A stretch of 48,231 bases of DNA from Bacteroidota bacterium (GTDB lineage: Bacteria; Bacteroidota; Bacteroidia; Chitinophagales; JADIYW01). A program made the position numbers and the translations under genes. Below the pieces are notes generated by a model. That model was not told the DNA's origin. It worked only from the letters and a program-made list of their open reading frames with translations, and made no database searches. The stretch is taken from the NCBI GenBank assembly GCA_020436225.1, contig JAGQYE010000092.1, positions 1-48,231 on the forward strand. Direction: 5' to 3'. Positions 1 to 8,951 of the stretch are shown piece after piece (position 1 is the first letter of the stretch; each line of letters begins with the position of its first letter).

Positions 1-53
1 CAAACTTATTATTTATTAACTGCTTATGCTAAGATAATTGACTATTTTTTTTG

Positions 54-61
54 TATTTTTG
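54..61 (+). promoter_or_regulatory. Bacteroidota -7 promoter element for the polysaccharide operon
   Basis: TATTTTTG fits the Bacteroidota -7 consensus TAnnTTTG and ends 20 bases before the ATG at 81. No clear -33 TTG is seen at the usual 17-23 base spacing. It probably drives the whole tightly spaced operon to about 7652. It also argues against a TTG start at 51, which would lie in the promoter. Confidence 0.5.
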
Positions 62-80
62 CCATTTCGTAATTGGCAGG

Positions 81-1388
81 ATGACACAAGCGCAACAATT
101 TATTACAGCATATCAACAAAAAGAAAAAATTATTGGTGTAATCGGACTGGGTTATGTGGGTTTACCCATCGCATTAGAACTCGCCAAAAAGTTTAAGGTT
201 ATCGGTTTTGATATCAACTCAAAAAGAGTGGAAATGATGCAAAACAACATCGATCCAAGCAATGAATTGCCGGCATCTGCTTTCGAAGGTTGCGATATCG
301 AGTTTACAGCCGATACAAACATTTTAAAACAAGCAACATTTTTTATTGTGGCTGTGCCAACGCCTGTTGATGAACATAATGTTCCGGATTTGAAACCGGT
401 TGTTGGTGCTTCCAACACAATAGGTAAAATAATCAAAAAAGGCGATTATGTAGTTTTTGAATCAACCGTTTATCCGGGTTGTACTGAAGATGATTGCGTA
501 CCAATTATCGAAAAAGGTTCAGGCTTAAAGTTTATGCAAGATTTCAAAATCGGCTATTCACCTGAAAGAATAAATCCAGGCGACACCTTGCATACTTTAA
601 CTAAAATTACCAAAATAGTTTCCGGTTGCGATGCCGAAGCACTTGAAAATATTGCTGCAGTTTATGGCTCAATTATCGAACCGGGTGTGTTTAAGGCTTC
701 GTCTATTAAAGTGGCGGAAGCTGCGAAAGTAATTGAAAATACTCAACGCGATTTAAACATCGCCTTGATGAATGAACTTTCTCAAGTTTTTAATCTAATG
801 GGAATTAATACTTACGATGTTTTGGAAGCAGCAGGCACAAAATGGAATTTTCTCAAATTTCAGCCGGGCTTAGTGGGCGGGCATTGCATCGGCGTCGATC
901 CTTATTACTTGACGTATAAATCCAACCAATTAGGATACAAGCCGCAAATCATATTAAGTGGTAGAAGTATTAACGATGGAATGCCAAATTATATTGCACA
1001 AAAGCTTGTACAGTTTTTATTGAAGAAAGGAAAAAATCCATCTAAATGTCGAGCATTAATTATGGGCGCTACTTTCAAAGAAAATGTTACGGATATTAGA
1101 AATTCAAAAGTTTTTAATTTGTATAAAGAACTCAAGAATTTCCAGTTAGAAGTAGAAATGGTTGATGCATTAGCGGATGCGGAAGAAGTATTTGAAGAAT
1201 ATAAAGTGCATTTAGTTGTTGAACCAACGAAACAGTATGATGTCGTTATTGTAGCCGTCGCACATGATGCATATAAAAAATTAGATGAAAGTTATTTTAA
1301 GGAACTTCTTACTGAAAATGCTGTTGTCGCCGATTTGAAAAATATTTATGCTTTCGAAAAACAAGAATTTGAATATTGGACTTTGTAA
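81..1388 (+). CDS. UDP-N-acetylhexosamine 6-dehydrogenase (TviB/WbpA type)
   Basis: This is an NAD-dependent nucleotide-sugar dehydrogenase of 435 residues. It would oxidise C6 of a UDP-N-acetylhexosamine to the uronic acid used in capsule or O-antigen. The Rossmann fingerprint GLGYVG is at residues 22-27, followed by ESTVYPG and SPERINPGD. The active-site motif GGHCIGVDPYY places the catalytic Cys at 269, and the C-terminal UDP-binding domain follows. SPERINPGD resembles the UDP-HexNAc dehydrogenases more than UDP-glucose dehydrogenases, but the exact sugar is inferred. The ATG at 81 is preferred over an in-frame TTG at 51, because the TTG overlaps the promoter and the extra ten residues are not family-like. 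It is first in an operon, 22 bases before rfbB. Confidence 0.92.
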   Translation: MTQAQQFITAYQQKEKIIGVIGLGYVGLPIALELAKKFKVIGFDINSKRVEMMQNNIDPSNELPASAFEGCDIEFTADTNILKQATFFIVAVPTPVDEHNVPDLKPVVGASNTIGKIIKKGDYVVFESTVYPGCTEDDCVPIIEKGSGLKFMQDFKIGYSPERINPGDTLHTLTKITKIVSGCDAEALENIAAVYGSIIEPGVFKASSIKVAEAAKVIENTQRDLNIALMNELSQVFNLMGINTYDVLEAAGTKWNFLKFQPGLVGGHCIGVDPYYLTYKSNQLGYKPQIILSGRSINDGMPNYIAQKLVQFLLKKGKNPSKCRALIMGATFKENVTDIRNSKVFNLYKELKNFQLEVEMVDALADAEEVFEEYKVHLVVEPTKQYDVVIVAVAHDAYKKLDESYFKELLTENAVVADLKNIYAFEKQEFEYWTL

Positions 1389-1410
1389 ATTTTGATTAGC
1401 TTTATATAGA

Positions 1411-2463
1411 ATGAAAACGATTTTAATTACAGGAGGAGCAGGATTTATAGGATCACACGTTGTGCGTCTTTTTGTGCGTAAATATCCAGACTATAAAATC
1501 GTGAATTTAGATAAGTTGACTTATGCAGGAAACTTAGAAAATTTATCTGACATTGAAGATTTACCTAACTATCAATTTGAAAAGATAGATATTGTTGATG
1601 CTGAAGCTGTAAATTCCATTTTTAAGAAATACAATTTTGATGGCGTTATCCATTTAGCAGCAGAATCACATGTTGACCGTTCCATTCACAATCCTTTGGA
1701 TTTTATTATGACCAACGTTGTCGGAACTGTCAACTTATTAAATGCAGCTAAAGAAGCTTGGAAATCAAATTACGAAGGAAAATTGTTCTATCATGTTTCT
1801 ACAGATGAAGTTTATGGCAGTTTAGGAGTAGAAGGCTTGTTTACCGAAACCACACCTTACGACCCGAGGTCACCGTATTCAGCATCTAAAGCAAGTTCTG
1901 ACCATTTTGTTCGTGCTTACGAGAATACTTATAAATTGCCGATTGTATTGTCTAATTGTTCCAATAATTATGGTTCATTTCAATTTCCTGAAAAATTAAT
2001 ACCTTTATTCATCAATAATATCAAAAATGACAAGGCACTTCCTGTATATGGAAAAGGAGATTATACGCGCGATTGGCTTTTTGTAGAAGATCATGCAGCA
2101 GCCATCGATGTAATTTACCATAAAGGAAAAATAGGAGAGACGTATAATATTGGTGGTTTTAACGAATGGCAAAATATCGACTTGATAAAATTATTGTGTT
2201 CAATTATGGATAAAAAATTGGATAGACCAAGTGGAACATCTGAGAAATTAATTTCATACGTAACTGACCGACCAGGACACGATAAACGCTATGCCATAGA
2301 TGCCACAAAATTGAATAAAGAATTAGGCTGGAAACCAACTTTACAATTTGAAGAAGGATTAGAAAAAACGGTAGATTGGTATTTACAAAATGAGAGATGG
2401 CTCGACCAAGTAACATCCGGAGAATATTTAAACTATTACAACAAACAGTACAAACATGCTTAG
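1411..2463 (+). CDS. rfbB: dTDP-glucose 4,6-dehydratase
   Basis: This short-chain dehydrogenase-type enzyme of 350 residues converts dTDP-glucose to dTDP-4-keto-6-deoxyglucose, the second step of dTDP-rhamnose and related deoxysugar synthesis. The NAD fingerprint GGAGFIG is at residues 8-14. STDEVYG carries the dehydratase Asp-Glu pair, and YSASK supplies the catalytic Tyr156 and Lys160. AAESHVDRS and NYGSFQFPEKLIPL are also typical of RmlB. The partner rfbC lies at 6327, but rfbA and rfbD are not in the window, so the pathway must be completed elsewhere or lead to another deoxysugar. The stop codon touches the next gene, indicating coupled translation. Confidence 0.95.
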   Translation: MKTILITGGAGFIGSHVVRLFVRKYPDYKIVNLDKLTYAGNLENLSDIEDLPNYQFEKIDIVDAEAVNSIFKKYNFDGVIHLAAESHVDRSIHNPLDFIMTNVVGTVNLLNAAKEAWKSNYEGKLFYHVSTDEVYGSLGVEGLFTETTPYDPRSPYSASKASSDHFVRAYENTYKLPIVLSNCSNNYGSFQFPEKLIPLFINNIKNDKALPVYGKGDYTRDWLFVEDHAAAIDVIYHKGKIGETYNIGGFNEWQNIDLIKLLCSIMDKKLDRPSGTSEKLISYVTDRPGHDKRYAIDATKLNKELGWKPTLQFEEGLEKTVDWYLQNERWLDQVTSGEYLNYYNKQYKHA

Positions 2464-2464
2464 T

Positions 2465-5209
2465 ATGAAGCTAATTAAAAAATATAGTACACTTTGTCTT
2501 TTGATGCTTTTATCTTGTATGGCAAAAGCACAATTTGTACCATCAACATTACCATCAATTCCTGCTGCTAACACAGATCCTACAGTAAAAGAAATTTTTA
2601 GAAAACTAGAAGATACTTTACAAGTAAAACAAGGTGAAATAAAAGTAGAAGAAGTAAAGAAATCTCAAAACTTAGCTAAAGGATTTTCTCCAAGAAAAGA
2701 AGATGCAGATGAGCAAGCTGGCGCAATAGGAAATGCAACTAATGCAGACGAAGTAAAAGGAAATAAAAATGCACCTGACAAATTATTAAAAGAGGCACAA
2801 AAAGCTTCTGAAACAGTTGAAAAATTAACAGCAACAGCAACACTTGAACTTAGAGAAAATTTAGATTCTGTTGATATTTTCGGTTTCAACTATTTTCGTC
2901 AAAAAGATGTAAAGGTTTTTAATAATGCTGTTGATATTAAACCTCCGGGAAATTATATTCTTGGCGTAGGAGACCAAATCGTTGTTTCCATTTGGGGTTA
3001 TGCCGATTACAACCGACTTTTTTATATCGATAAAGATGGTTACATCCAACAAGAAAATATTGGAAGAATTTACTTAAAGGGATTAACCTTAGATCAAGCA
3101 AAAGCATTACTTCGAACAAGATTTGCAAATGCCTATATGATCGATAAATCTGACTTTGACGTATCTATCAATTATTCGAGAGTAATTACGATTAATGTAG
3201 TTGGTGATGTGGAAAACCCAGGTTCTTATACCTTTCCAGCCATCAACACAGCTTATAATATTTTAGCTTATGTAGGCGGACCAACAAAATCAGGAACAAT
3301 AAGAGATATTCAAATAAAAAGAAACGGGAAAATTGTTCGCAAGTTTGACCTTTATAAATTCTTATACACACCAGAAAAACAAGATGATATTTTCTTAGAC
3401 AATAACGATTATATCTATGTGCCTTCTCAGAAAAATATAGTTCGCGTTGAAGGAGCAGTAAACAGAGAAGGAAAATACGAAATGCTACCCGGAGAAACGT
3501 TTCAAGATTTATTGAAATATTGTGGTAATTACAAACCGGATGCCTTCACTAAAGTTATTCAAATAAGAAGATATAAAGACAATAAACAAATTCTTATTGA
3601 TATAGATTTAGATAGCGTTCGAAATGTGAACGGAAAAGTAGAGTTACAAAATGGAGATGTTATAGGTGTTCGTTCTATTCCGGAAAAAGTAAAAAATTAT
3701 AACGAAGTTTACGGCTCTGTATTATTGCCAGGAAGATATGAATGGAAAGAAGGCGACAGAGTTTCAGATTTAATCAAGAAAGCACAAGGTTTAAAAGAAG
3801 ATGCTTTTTTGGATGAAGCTTATTTAATTAGAACAAATTTTGATGATTTTAGAAAGCATACATTTAAGATTGACCTGAATAAAGTTTTAGCAGATCCCAA
3901 TTCACCGGATAATATGCTTCTTACTTTCCGAGATGTCTTAGAAGTGTATTCTAAAACAGATTTCTTTGATAGATTTGATATTGAAGTAAATGGCGAAGTA
4001 CGCAACCCTCGAAGATTTGAATCCGAAAAAGGAATGTCGCTTCGCGACGCATTAATAATGTGTAATGGATTAAAAGAAGAAGCACTTTTAGATAAAATCA
4101 TTATCTATAGAGTAAATAGTGATTTAACTGAACAGCTAATATCTTTTCCAATAGATACATCTAATAATTTTGCAGCCTTAGATACATTTAAACTAAAAAA
4201 GCGAGATAAAATTTATGTATTAAAAGATTTACGACGTATTGACAGATATTATATTGAAGTAAATGGAATGGTGCGCAATGCCGATACATTTCCTTATATG
4301 GTTAATATGACCTTGGCAGATGCGCTCGTTTTGGCAAAAGGTTTTAAAATGGAAGCAGCTTCTAACAGAATTGAAATTGCTCGTATTGCCAACTATAATA
4401 AAGCCATCTCACAATCTGTTCCAACGCAAGTAACCATTTTAAATTATAGTGTAAGTAAAGATATAGGCAACGATCCAGTTGCGAATAGCATAAAACTTCA
4501 ACCATACGACAAAATATTTGTGCGCCCAACTCCGGAATTTGAATACCAGAAAAAAGTATATGTAAAAGGAGAAGTATTATATCCCGGAGAATATGTGTTA
4601 ACCACCAAAGATGAGCGCTTAGCATCAGTTATCGAACGAGCCGGTGGATTAACAAGATTTGCGTATGCCGACGGAGCCCGACTAACTCGACAGGAAGAAG
4701 GTGTAGGAAACATCCTAACTGATTTGAATAAAGCTTTAAAAAATAAGACTTCTAAATTCAATTATGTATTGAAAGAAGGCGATGTTATTGATATTCCGGC
4801 AATCAAAGATTTAGTAACTATTCGAGGTGCATTTAATTACCCGGCAGAAAATAAACCGGATAATTTATATGTTCCGTTTACTGAAGGAAAAGATGCAAAG
4901 TATTATGTAATGAAATATGGTGCCGGATTTAGTGATACTGCCTACAAAAGAAAAACTTATGTAGTTCGTCCAAATGGCCAAATCTTGAGTACTCACCGAA
5001 CAATGTTTGGAAAGAATTTCCCGAAAGTAGAGAAAGGATCTACTATTATTATTCCGGGGAAAATGGAAAAAGTTAAAAAGAAACGAGACAAATTACCGGG
5101 CGATGTCGGGCAACGCATTCAACGTGCAATTTCCGGTACAATAGGAGCTGTATCATCTGTACTTACACTCTATTTGCTATACTTAACTGTTAAAAATACT
5201 GCACATTAA
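2465..5209 (+). CDS. Polysaccharide export outer-membrane protein with seven SLBB repeats
   Basis: This Wza-family protein has about 914 residues, more than twice the length of E. coli Wza. A signal peptide ends near MAKAQF. A low-complexity charged linker follows to about residue 150. The polysaccharide export domain (PPGNYILGVGDQIVVSIWGY) lies at about 158-235. Seven SLBB-like beta-grasp repeats start near residues 241, 325, 413, 505, 595, 696 and 783, each with a V-x-G-x-V-x-x-P/R-G-like core. A single hydrophobic helix at about 889-910 may cross a membrane. The ATG at 2465 gives a clean signal peptide; an ATG at 2456 overlapping rfbB would add only MLS. It sits directly before a Wzz-like gene, so together they form the outer and inner parts of an export channel. 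Confidence 0.88.
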   Translation: MKLIKKYSTLCLLMLLSCMAKAQFVPSTLPSIPAANTDPTVKEIFRKLEDTLQVKQGEIKVEEVKKSQNLAKGFSPRKEDADEQAGAIGNATNADEVKGNKNAPDKLLKEAQKASETVEKLTATATLELRENLDSVDIFGFNYFRQKDVKVFNNAVDIKPPGNYILGVGDQIVVSIWGYADYNRLFYIDKDGYIQQENIGRIYLKGLTLDQAKALLRTRFANAYMIDKSDFDVSINYSRVITINVVGDVENPGSYTFPAINTAYNILAYVGGPTKSGTIRDIQIKRNGKIVRKFDLYKFLYTPEKQDDIFLDNNDYIYVPSQKNIVRVEGAVNREGKYEMLPGETFQDLLKYCGNYKPDAFTKVIQIRRYKDNKQILIDIDLDSVRNVNGKVELQNGDVIGVRSIPEKVKNYNEVYGSVLLPGRYEWKEGDRVSDLIKKAQGLKEDAFLDEAYLIRTNFDDFRKHTFKIDLNKVLADPNSPDNMLLTFRDVLEVYSKTDFFDRFDIEVNGEVRNPRRFESEKGMSLRDALIMCNGLKEEALLDKIIIYRVNSDLTEQLISFPIDTSNNFAALDTFKLKKRDKIYVLKDLRRIDRYYIEVNGMVRNADTFPYMVNMTLADALVLAKGFKMEAASNRIEIARIANYNKAISQSVPTQVTILNYSVSKDIGNDPVANSIKLQPYDKIFVRPTPEFEYQKKVYVKGEVLYPGEYVLTTKDERLASVIERAGGLTRFAYADGARLTRQEEGVGNILTDLNKALKNKTSKFNYVLKEGDVIDIPAIKDLVTIRGAFNYPAENKPDNLYVPFTEGKDAKYYVMKYGAGFSDTAYKRKTYVVRPNGQILSTHRTMFGKNFPKVEKGSTIIIPGKMEKVKKKRDKLPGDVGQRIQRAISGTIGAVSSVLTLYLLYLTVKNTAH

Positions 5210-5211
5210 AT

Positions 5212-6309
5212 ATGGCTGAGAACGATGAAATAGAAATTAAAGAGCAGCCTGAAGAGCAATCTGAGCAACAAGATAATGTAAACCTTGTTAAAGATGAAGG
5301 GTTCGTTAACGTTGTTAAAATTGGAAAAGAACTTGGTGGTATTGTTAAAAGCTATGCTTTAATTTTTGTTATTCCGATAATTCTCACAGGTTTATATGGC
5401 TATTATCAAGGTAAAAAAGAAATTCCGACTTATACAGCTAAAATTACTTTTTTTCTATCTGAAGAGCGTCCACAAATTCCTGGTTTCGGAAGTGGGAATT
5501 TCTCCAACTTATTACAATCCACCAATGCTAGTTTTGGAAACCCTAAAAAATTAAAAGAGTACTCTTTTACAGAACGTGTATCTGCTAAACTCTTATTTAA
5601 AAAAGTAGTTTTTAGAGGTAGAGAAGATTATATCGCCAACCATTATTTAAGACTTTATTCCGGTTATACCAATAGTTATTTTAGTGATTTTACATCTGTG
5701 AAGGATATGAGTATTCCGGATTATTTAGTTTTTAAACAAATCTTAAATGCAATAAAATTAATTGTTTCAATAGATTATAACGAAGCAGCAATTTATTCAA
5801 TAACTATTACTACAAAAGATGAGGAATTTTCAAAATTATTATGTGAATCCTTCTACGAAAACTTAACAGATTACTATATTGAACGTGCTACTAAAAAAGC
5901 AAAAATTACGGTTGACTTTTTAGAAGAAAAATTAGCTTATGTTAAAGCTCAATTGGAAAATTCAGAATTTAATCTAGCTGATTACAAGGACCGAGCAAAT
6001 AACCTCGTTACCTTTAAAGCTGATTTATATGAAACTCGATATCTTAGAAATAAACAATTATTAGAACAATTATACTCAGAAACAGCACAAGGATTGGAAG
6101 CTTCGAAAACCAACTATGCTTCTATTATGCCATTATTCCAAACAATTGACGAGCCACATTTGCCACTTCAAAAAAATGTAGTTTCTACACGAAAACAATT
6201 TTTGATGTATATGTTACTTGGTGTATTTATAGATATTGTTGCTATTGGTATAATTTATTTTAGAAGACATTTTTGGTCAGATATTAAGGCAACAATTAAG
6301 AGTGCGTAA
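5212..6309 (+). CDS. Wzz-type chain-length determinant / polysaccharide co-polymerase
   Basis: This inner-membrane protein of 365 residues has two transmembrane helices, at about 45-66 and 327-349, flanking a periplasmic coiled-coil region rich in Lys, Glu and Leu. That is the Wzz/PCP topology. The N-terminal cytoplasmic segment is strongly acidic and Gln-rich. There is no C-terminal tyrosine-kinase domain, so this resembles a PCP-1 or split PCP-2a protein, and any kinase would be encoded elsewhere. The start is two bases after the exporter stop, so the two are co-translated. The role is to set polymer length and engage the outer-membrane exporter. Confidence 0.82.
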   Translation: MAENDEIEIKEQPEEQSEQQDNVNLVKDEGFVNVVKIGKELGGIVKSYALIFVIPIILTGLYGYYQGKKEIPTYTAKITFFLSEERPQIPGFGSGNFSNLLQSTNASFGNPKKLKEYSFTERVSAKLLFKKVVFRGREDYIANHYLRLYSGYTNSYFSDFTSVKDMSIPDYLVFKQILNAIKLIVSIDYNEAAIYSITITTKDEEFSKLLCESFYENLTDYYIERATKKAKITVDFLEEKLAYVKAQLENSEFNLADYKDRANNLVTFKADLYETRYLRNKQLLEQLYSETAQGLEASKTNYASIMPLFQTIDEPHLPLQKNVVSTRKQFLMYMLLGVFIDIVAIGIIYFRRHFWSDIKATIKSA

Positions 6310-6326
6310 TAACAAACTGAAATAAT

Positions 6327-6881
6327 ATGGAAATAATTTCTACCAGCTTACAAGATGTTTATATAATAAAACCCAAAGTTTTTACAGATAATAGAGGATT
6401 TTTTTACGAAAGCTATAACGAAAAAGTATTAAATGAAGCCGGATTAAATTATACTTTCCTTCAAGATAATCATTCGAAGTCTTCTTTCGGCGTTTTGCGC
6501 GGTCTGCATTTTCAAAATAATCCTTATGCTCAAGCAAAGTTAGTGCGTGTTATTCAAGGAGCAGTTTTAGATGTTGCCGTAGATATTCGCAAAGGTTCTC
6601 CAACATATTTACAACATTTTTCATTAGAACTTAGTGCAGAGAATAATTTACAACTATTAATTCCAAGTGGATTTGCACATGGTTTTGTTGTGCTGACCGA
6701 AACCTGCGAATTTCTCTATAAATGTGATAATTATTACAATAGAAGTTCAGAAGGCGGAATTGCATACAACGATAAAACCTTAAATATAGATTGGAAAATT
6801 CCTGAAAATGATATCATCCTCAGTGAAAAAGATAAACATAATCCAACTATTGAAAATGCCAATTTACAATTTACCTATTAA
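6327..6881 (+). CDS. rfbC: dTDP-4-dehydrorhamnose 3,5-epimerase
   Basis: This cupin-fold epimerase of 184 residues, the usual family length, inverts C3 and C5 of dTDP-4-keto-6-deoxyglucose. Diagnostic segments are NRGFFYESYNEK near residue 22, FGVLRGLHFQ with the catalytic His at 61, KLVRVIQGAVLDVAVDIR at 71-88, and PSGFAHGFVVL. It acts on the product of rfbB from the same operon. The two are separated by the exporter and Wzz genes, so sugar synthesis and export are transcribed together. It starts 17 bases after the Wzz-like gene. Confidence 0.94.
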   Translation: MEIISTSLQDVYIIKPKVFTDNRGFFYESYNEKVLNEAGLNYTFLQDNHSKSSFGVLRGLHFQNNPYAQAKLVRVIQGAVLDVAVDIRKGSPTYLQHFSLELSAENNLQLLIPSGFAHGFVVLTETCEFLYKCDNYYNRSSEGGIAYNDKTLNIDWKIPENDIILSEKDKHNPTIENANLQFTY

Positions 6882-6884
6882 TAT

Positions 6885-7652
6885 ATGCTGAATCAAATAA
6901 TAGACATTGCCATAAATGCAGGTAATGCCATCTTAGAAATATATCAACAAGATATTGCTGTTGAAATTAAAAGTGATAATTCACCGTTGACACTCGCCGA
7001 CAAAAAATCGAATGAAATTATTGTAAACGGATTGAAAAATTTAACTCCTGAAATTCCTATTATCTCCGAAGAAAATAAATTGATTGATTATGCTGAAAGA
7101 AAAAATTGGAATCAATATTGGTTAGTTGATCCTTTAGATGGTACCAAAGAATTTATCAAGAAAAACGGTGAGTTTACCGTCAATATTGCATTGGTAGAAA
7201 ACGGAACACCAATAGCAGGTGTGGTGCACGTGCCGGCAAAAAAATGCACCTATTATGCACAAAAAAATCAAGGAAGTTTTAAGATAGAAAATGGAAATAC
7301 AACACCAATCCATCTTAGAAAATTGGCCGAAGACGGCATTCTAAAAATTGTAGGCTCTCGTTCGCATCAAACACCGGAATTGTTGGAGTATGTCGAGCAA
7401 CAAAAATCAAAATTTAAAGAAGTTGATTTTGTGGCTGCCGGAAGTTCTTTAAAATTTTGTTTGATAGCTGAAGGTATTGCTGATGTTTATCCGCGATTAG
7501 GACCAACAATGGAATGGGATACTTGCGCCGGACATATCGTTGCTACCGAAGCCGGTGCAGAAGTTTTGCGAGCAGATACACTTCAACCATTAACCTACAA
7601 TAAAGAAAATTTACTCAATCCTTATTTTATCGTCAAAAATCCGGAATTGTAA
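6885..7652 (+). CDS. cysQ: 3'(2'),5'-bisphosphate nucleotidase, CysQ-like
   Basis: This inositol-monophosphatase-superfamily enzyme has 255 residues. Lithium-sensitive family motifs are visible: ISEEN, the metal-binding VDPLDGTKEF, and the C-terminal EWDTCAGHIVATEAG (WDxxA type). The spacing and the GTKEF wording fit CysQ, which hydrolyses PAP to AMP, better than inositol monophosphatase. It starts three bases after the rfbC stop and is the last gene of the operon. CysQ in a polysaccharide operon could clear PAP from sulfotransferase reactions or simply be a housekeeping passenger. No sulfotransferase is visible here. Confidence 0.85.
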   Translation: MLNQIIDIAINAGNAILEIYQQDIAVEIKSDNSPLTLADKKSNEIIVNGLKNLTPEIPIISEENKLIDYAERKNWNQYWLVDPLDGTKEFIKKNGEFTVNIALVENGTPIAGVVHVPAKKCTYYAQKNQGSFKIENGNTTPIHLRKLAEDGILKIVGSRSHQTPELLEYVEQQKSKFKEVDFVAAGSSLKFCLIAEGIADVYPRLGPTMEWDTCAGHIVATEAGAEVLRADTLQPLTYNKENLLNPYFIVKNPEL

Positions 7653-7674
7653 TGCTTGGAATGTCAGCGTTCAG

Positions 7675-7693
7675 ATTTATGATTTCAGATTTA
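7675..7693 (-). repeat. Dispersed 19-base intergenic motif, copy 1
   Basis: The minus strand reads TAAATCTGAAATCATAAAT, identical over 19 bases to 18728-18746 on the plus strand. It lies in the 106-base gap between the convergent cysQ-like and aldolase-like genes. That gap shows no strong terminator and nothing else I recognise. Confidence 0.6.
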
Positions 7694-7758
7694 GAAGTAA
7701 TACTAAGTTGTTCAATAAGACTTAACGAAAAATCCAAGAATATTTCGCGTAAAAAAGG

Positions 7759-8358
7759 TCATTTATTTTTTTTCGCTTCTTTAGAATATTTTAATTGATA
7801 AAATTGTTGCATCAACCAAGCTTCTATTCTATTAATGGATTTAGCACCGCCTAAATATTTTGCTTCTACAAATGCTTTCGAAGTTTTTTCTAATAATTGG
7901 GCTGCTACGTACGCATCATCTATATGAATACCCAAGCAAATGCTATCACCATTCGGCAAAATGGCAGCATATCTGGAACATAAACTGCTAAGGATTTTCT
8001 TTTCATTTTTGGCTACTCTAACAGAGACACCTAACAACTGCGCTTGATCATCTAAAATAGGTGGAATTTCTTCTTTTATTTGAGATGCATATTCTTGTTT
8101 AGTGATTAAAATTGCTTGGATTTTTTTCTTTTTGGAAAATATTTCAGCTATATAAGAATCTGATTGTAATACCGTAATATCTTTTTCAGTAAGCGATGTA
8201 ATAGATTTAGTTGGAGATGAAATTAAAAACTCGTTTTCGTCTGTTCGCAAAGCAATTTGTAATACGGTTACTTTACCCCAACTTTTATAGCCGGCACTTT
8301 GTTTCTCAAAATAGCTTCCGGCATTTAGTATAGTTTGTATTGCTGTTTGTTTGTTCAT
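7759..8358 (-). CDS. Degenerate class II aldolase-fold protein (probable pseudoenzyme)
   Basis: This protein of 199 residues aligns by eye with its upstream neighbour, the intact class II aldolase. Matching blocks are SWGKV with TWGNV, AILITKQEYAS with AVIHTHQMYAS, ILDDQAQLLG with VLDETHQKILG, and AAILPNGDSICLG with AALMSNHGVVCIG. In this alignment all three metal histidines are replaced (Ile85, Lys87 and Gly137), and about 12 residues around the catalytic Glu are missing. It also has a basic C-terminal extension. The ATG at 8358 is chosen because the longer frame, from a TTG at 8412, overlaps the upstream gene; the gap is then 14 bases. It is the last gene of a four-gene minus-strand cassette. 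It may be a regulatory or structural partner of the active aldolase; no function is proven. Confidence 0.72.
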   Translation of the reverse strand: MNKQTAIQTILNAGSYFEKQSAGYKSWGKVTVLQIALRTDENEFLISSPTKSITSLTEKDITVLQSDSYIAEIFSKKKKIQAILITKQEYASQIKEEIPPILDDQAQLLGVSVRVAKNEKKILSSLCSRYAAILPNGDSICLGIHIDDAYVAAQLLEKTSKAFVEAKYLGGAKSINRIEAWLMQQFYQLKYSKEAKKNK

Positions 8359-8372
8359 GTTTCGCGCTATTT

Positions 8373-8951
8373 TTATGCCGATTTTTTTTGAGATTTTATG
8401 AAAAGTTCGCAAGCATTTTCCAAAGCTTGTGCCACAATAAAAGTTTTATCTAAATCAGTGCCGATGCATACTACACCGTGGTTCGACATTAATGCTGCAT
8501 TCGATGTTTCGATGGCTTTTGCCGTTTCTACCGTAATTTTTTTGGTATTTGGCAAAGCATAAGGTGCCGCTTTTATAATTTTTGCTCCCAATATTTTTTG
8601 ATGCGTTTCATCTAAAACAAGCACATCTTTTTGAGCCGCTGCAACAATAGATGCATACATTTGATGTGTGTGAATAACGGCATTAATGTGTGGTCTTGTT
8701 TTATACACTTCGCAATGTAATTTTAATTCGGAAGATGGTTTGATAGAACCTTCGTATTTTAATGTATAAATATCCACCAATACCATATCATTCGGAGTAA
8801 GTTCATCGTATGGTCGTCCGCTCGGCGTAATCACCATTTGTCGGTCGTTTACTTTTATGCTTACATTGCCCCAAGTACGCGCTACTAATCCTTCTTTTAG
8901 TAAGCGTTTTCCGGCATCACATACTTGTTGTTTTATTGTATCTATATTCAT
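8373..8951 (-). CDS. Class II aldolase / adducin-family sugar-phosphate aldolase
   Basis: This 192-residue zinc enzyme is of the fuculose-1-phosphate aldolase / ribulose-5-phosphate 4-epimerase family. Visible landmarks are TWGNVS (26-31), TPSGRPYDEL, SSELKLH with the catalytic-type Glu75, the HTH metal pair His94 and His96, and SNHGV with His158. The spacing closely matches E. coli FucA (Glu73, His92, His94, His155). It would cleave a sugar phosphate to DHAP or a related ketone plus an aldehyde; the substrate cannot be read from sequence. The start codon overlaps the kinase stop as ATGA, so the two are translationally coupled. It is followed by a catalytically dead paralogue. Confidence 0.9.
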   Translation of the reverse strand: MNIDTIKQQVCDAGKRLLKEGLVARTWGNVSIKVNDRQMVITPSGRPYDELTPNDMVLVDIYTLKYEGSIKPSSELKLHCEVYKTRPHINAVIHTHQMYASIVAAAQKDVLVLDETHQKILGAKIIKAAPYALPNTKKITVETAKAIETSNAALMSNHGVVCIGTDLDKTFIVAQALENACELFIKSQKKSA

